A stretch of 45,222 nucleotides of DNA, from positions 1 to 45,222 of the forward strand of contig CAZRUA010000016.1 in assembly GCA_964603125.1 (NCBI GenBank), written 5' to 3'. Positions 42,276 through 45,222 of the stretch are shown piece after piece. The stretch comes from CAZRUA01 sp964603125. Its GTDB lineage: Bacteria > Bacteroidota > Bacteroidia > B-17B0 > Aurantibacillaceae. Position numbers and translations under genes: made by a program. How positions within the stretch are numbered: the stretch's first letter is position 1; the number at the start of each line of letters is the position of its first letter. The notes below the pieces were generated by a model. It made no database searches. It had not been told where the DNA came from and saw nothing but the letters and a program-made list of their open reading frames with translations.

Positions 42276-44405
42276 GTGAATAAAATACTCCTGGCACTAT
42301 TTGCCACACTATTGTTTAAAGTAACAGTGTCGCAAAACGAAAAAGATAGTCTAATACAACTACTCAAAAATCATCCCCAGCGCGACACACTAAGATGTTT
42401 TCATTTAATTTATCTCATAGATTATGAAAACGACCCTGAAGTATGGAATGAGTATAACAACGAGTTAGAAAAAATCTCATTGGAAGGTATCACAAAAAAC
42501 AAAAAAAACAGTGCTAATTATACCACCTTTTTGAGTTGTCTATCCCGCGCGTATAATAACAAATCCTCCTATTGTCTTATTAAGAATGATTTGGAATCAT
42601 CGTTCAAATACATTCAAAAGGCATATCAAATTTGTCTGTCTTTAAATGATGATGGGGGCGCAGGATTAGCATGCCACAATATTGCATTAAAATATGAAAA
42701 CATTGGTAAGATTGACACAGCCATAATTTATTATAAAAAGGCTATTAACCATTATAGTAACAAAAAGGACAATGAACAAGTTGCTATGGTGATATCAGAT
42801 ATGGGTGATACTTATCGAATGCTCGGAGACATGAAAACCGCTATCGAATTAAATTTGCAAGCGCTTGACATTTTTGAAAAGTATAATAATAGCATTGGAA
42901 TTGAAAGAACTTGCTTTGCTATTGGAAAAATATTTCACGAACAAAAAGAATATGAAAAAGCCTTAAACTATTTTAATAAGGCACTCAAAATCAATGTTGA
43001 AGAAGAAAATCAAGAAAAAACTGCTAAAGTTTACATTTCAATCGCTCAAACTTACCTTGATAATAAAGATTTTGAGAAGGCTTATGAAAAAATAAAGAAA
43101 GCACTAGACTTGGACCTAAAAAATAATCAAGAACGAAGTTTGATAGCAGATTATAGGTCTCTCGGTACTTATTACACTAAACTTTCAAAAATAGATTCGG
43201 CAATTGTTTACTTTAACAAATCACTTCTTTATTCGGAAAAAAGTGAAATCTTGTCGAGTACTGCAATGATACATGTTGATCTTGCGAACTCTTATAAAAC
43301 AATCAATGATAAACTAAATCAAAGAAAAAGTGCTGAAACAGCGCTAAGAATTGCTCAAAAAATTGACCACCCTAAAATCATGTATCAAGCGGCAGAAATT
43401 CTTTCTGAAATTTATAAGGAAGAGAAACAATATGATAAATATGCCAACATGTTAGAGATTGTATTAACATATAAAAACAAATTGTACAACGACGAAACAA
43501 AAAACATTGCCATTAAAAAAGAATTTGAGTTTACTAATCAAAAAAAGGAAGCGGCGATTAAGGAGCTCGAACAACAAAATCAAATCACATCTTTACAGTC
43601 CAAACAAAAAAGTATAATACTATATAGTATCATTAGCTTGGTTATTGCTATAGCATTGTTGAGCTATTTTCTATTTACTCGTTACAAAACTAAAAAACAA
43701 AATGAATTGCTTAAAACAAAACTAGAAGATGCTGAACTATTATTAATAGAAAAACAAAAAGCCTCTGAAAGTGAAATTAAAGCTATTAAGAGCCAAATGA
43801 ACCCGCACTTTTTTTACAATGCACTAAACTCAATACAAGGCTACATTTACAGTGGAGATAAAGAAAATGCTGCTAAATCATTAAGTTTGTTTAGTGATTT
43901 AAGTCGCTCTATTTTAGAAAGCAGTCGAAATACAGAAATCAGTTTGCATGATGAAATTGAATTGTTAGAGAATTATTTGAAATTGGAAACAATGCGTTTG
44001 CCAAAAATTAAATACAATATTCAAACATCTGAAAACATCAATTTATATGACATTCTTATTCCAGCCATGATACTACAGCCATTGGTTGAAAACGCAGTTA
44101 AACATGGCTTAGCCAATAAGCAAGGCGAAGGACTTATAAGCATAATGTTCGAAGAAAAAAACAACAAACTATATATAAACATTGAAGATGATGGTATTGG
44201 AAGAGATGCCGCGGCCGATATTGGAAAGCGCATGATTAAAAAATCAGCATCATTTAGTACCGAAGCAAATCTTAGTCGCATTGAATTATTGAATGCCAAT
44301 AAAACAGATAAAATAACTCAAGAGATTATTGACAAAAAAGACTCAGAAGGTAATGCTACTGGAACGATTATTAAACTTGTAATTCCAATTGAACTAAATG
44401 ATTAA
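42276..44405 (+). CDS. TPR-containing sensor histidine kinase (LytS/YehU-type catalytic part)
   Basis: I use the GTG at 42276, which opens onto a signal peptide VNKILLALFATLLFKVTVSQ. A longer frame would start inside the repeat of site C. The 709-aa protein has about seven tetratricopeptide repeats in the periplasm (about 55-400), a coiled coil, one membrane helix (about 448-467), a second coiled coil and a His_kinase domain with the phospho-acceptor His511 in MNPHFFYNALNSIQGYI. The ATPase part follows (LQPLVENAVKHGL, EDDGIGRD, GTIIKLVIP). Kinases of this type pair with LytTR response regulators, and one is encoded next with an 8-bp overlap. The signal sensed by the TPRs is unknown. Confidence 0.92.
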   Translation: MNKILLALFATLLFKVTVSQNEKDSLIQLLKNHPQRDTLRCFHLIYLIDYENDPEVWNEYNNELEKISLEGITKNKKNSANYTTFLSCLSRAYNNKSSYCLIKNDLESSFKYIQKAYQICLSLNDDGGAGLACHNIALKYENIGKIDTAIIYYKKAINHYSNKKDNEQVAMVISDMGDTYRMLGDMKTAIELNLQALDIFEKYNNSIGIERTCFAIGKIFHEQKEYEKALNYFNKALKINVEEENQEKTAKVYISIAQTYLDNKDFEKAYEKIKKALDLDLKNNQERSLIADYRSLGTYYTKLSKIDSAIVYFNKSLLYSEKSEILSSTAMIHVDLANSYKTINDKLNQRKSAETALRIAQKIDHPKIMYQAAEILSEIYKEEKQYDKYANMLEIVLTYKNKLYNDETKNIAIKKEFEFTNQKKEAAIKELEQQNQITSLQSKQKSIILYSIISLVIAIALLSYFLFTRYKTKKQNELLKTKLEDAELLLIEKQKASESEIKAIKSQMNPHFFYNALNSIQGYIYSGDKENAAKSLSLFSDLSRSILESSRNTEISLHDEIELLENYLKLETMRLPKIKYNIQTSENINLYDILIPAMILQPLVENAVKHGLANKQGEGLISIMFEEKNNKLYINIEDDGIGRDAAADIGKRMIKKSASFSTEANLSRIELLNANKTDKITQEIIDKKDSEGNATGTIIKLVIPIELND

Positions 44406-45138
44406 ATGTGTAATTATTGAAGATGAGCCACAATCTGTTACTCTACTTAAAAATATATTAAACTCGAAATTTCCGAACATTGAAATAGTGGCTGATTTTG
44501 ATAAAATCAGTGTTGCGGCTCAATTTATTAAACAACAAAAACCAAATTTTGTGTTTTTAGATGTTCAACTCAATGGTGAGTTAGGAATAGATATAGCCAA
44601 CCATTTAACAAAAGAAGAACTTGATTTTGAAATTATTTTTACTACAGCTTATGGCGGATTTGCTCTAGAAGCATTTGCCTTGAGTGCTGTTGACTATGTT
44701 TTAAAGCCAATTAATGAAGAGCGTTTAATTGAAGCTATTAACCGTGTTTTGAAGAAACAACAAGTATCCCTAGAGCAATTAAAAATTTTACAAGAAGTTT
44801 CTACAACAGATAAAATAGAAAAAATTGTTTTGTCGATGAATGAGAAAAAAATAATTGTGAATGTAGCTGACATTGTTTTTTTAAAAGCTGACAATGTTTA
44901 CACCGAATTTTATTTAAATAATGGAATAAAACACGTTGTATCAAAACCATTAAAAGAATACGAATTACTCTTAAGTCAAGAAAAATTTTACAAACCACAT
45001 CGTTCTTTTATAATAAACACTACGGCTGTAAAATCATATCAAAAAGCTGTTGGAGAAATTGAAATGAGTAATGGCCAACGTGTTAATTTATCCAGAGATA
45101 AAAAGAAGGAATTTGAGGATACTATAAAGACTTTTTAA
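44398..45138 (+). CDS. LytTR-family response regulator
   Basis: The receiver domain (about 1-122) has the acidic pair E8/D9, the phosphorylation site D54 in FVFLDVQLNGELG, and the late VDYVLKPINEERL with its conserved Lys. A linker is followed by the LytTR DNA-binding domain (about 140-246): KIIVNVADIVFLKADNVYTEFYL, FYKPHRSFIINTTAVKSY and VNLSRDKKKEFED. It overlaps the kinase gene by 8 bp, so the two form a two-component system. The direct repeats at sites A, B and C have the spacing LytTR dimers use, so this protein or the stand-alone LytTR protein is the likely binder. Confidence 0.95.
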   Translation: MIKCVIIEDEPQSVTLLKNILNSKFPNIEIVADFDKISVAAQFIKQQKPNFVFLDVQLNGELGIDIANHLTKEELDFEIIFTTAYGGFALEAFALSAVDYVLKPINEERLIEAINRVLKKQQVSLEQLKILQEVSTTDKIEKIVLSMNEKKIIVNVADIVFLKADNVYTEFYLNNGIKHVVSKPLKEYELLLSQEKFYKPHRSFIINTTAVKSYQKAVGEIEMSNGQRVNLSRDKKKEFEDTIKTF

Positions 45139-45147
45139 ACCTTTGCG

Positions 45148-45222
45148 TTAATTAAAAGTATTAGCTTCTCTTATCTTACTTTCATTTCTAGAAAGAGCCT
45201 TTAAACAAGCTTCACACAAACA
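45148..45222 (-). CDS. Possible 3' end of a gene running off the window
   Basis: The minus strand reads 24 codons from the window edge to a TAA at 45148: CLCEACLKALSRNESK followed by IREANTFN. The CxC..C arrangement and charged helix look protein-like, and the frame converges on the response regulator with 9 bp between stop codons. This is too short to identify, and an open run of this length can occur by chance. Confidence 0.35.
   Translation of the reverse strand, partial: CLCEACLKALSRNESKIREANTFN

Overview
The window is AT-rich chromosomal DNA of a member of the Bacteroidota, probably Flavobacteriales or a close relative. The evidence is type IX secretion (T9SS) C-terminal domains on secreted proteins, several promoters with the Bacteroidota -7 box TAnnTTTG, few Shine-Dalgarno sequences, an IPExxxVDY-family gene beside pyk, the ileS - dksA-like - lspA order, DUF6427 and DUF4296 proteins, and LytTR/TPR-kinase signalling. 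I see no rRNA, tRNA, insertion sequence, prophage or CRISPR array.

Layout. 1-6.1 kb (minus strand): a likely operon of an ABC exporter, a TPR-SpoIIE phosphatase, ispD and polX; the PolX polymerase site is degenerate. 6.2-11 kb: a small T9SS cargo protein converging on ribE, then a 1168-aa outer-membrane barrel candidate with an EF-hand-like loop. 11-19.9 kb (plus): exonuclease III, a lone peptide-binding lipoprotein, a DUF4296 lipoprotein, an RND/MMPL exporter, IPExxxVDY, pyk, pth and a small lipoprotein. 19.9-27.3 kb: dnaG, ileS (swapped GIHH signature), a DksA-like protein fused to a histone-H1-like tail, and lspA. 27.4-36.8 kb: enoyl-CoA hydratase, a small membrane protein, DUF6427, purQ, a large NtrY-like kinase, a two-module lipoprotein, superoxide dismutase, an outer-membrane protein and a TM2-like protein.

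36.8-38 kb: a compact three-gene module (58-aa membrane protein, 193-aa membrane protein, winged-helix regulator). Its promoter carries overlapping palindromes between and over the promoter boxes, which suggests autoregulation. 38-45.2 kb: a signalling region with a secreted protein of unknown function, a three-LamG T9SS surface protein, a stand-alone LytTR protein, and a TPR histidine kinase / LytTR response regulator pair. A 34-bp tandem-repeat element with a strict 21-bp period occurs three times here, upstream of the secreted protein, the LamG protein and the LytTR gene; the third copy is shared with the divergent kinase operon. Spacing and core match LytTR operators, so this looks like a local, undescribed LytTR regulon controlling cell-surface proteins. 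It is the most interesting item in the window.

Start codons were moved inward from the longest frame for the peptide-binding lipoprotein, enoyl-CoA hydratase, purQ, the two-module lipoprotein, the TM2-like gene, the LamG protein, the LytTR protein and the TPR kinase, using signal peptides, promoters, hairpins and repeats as guides.
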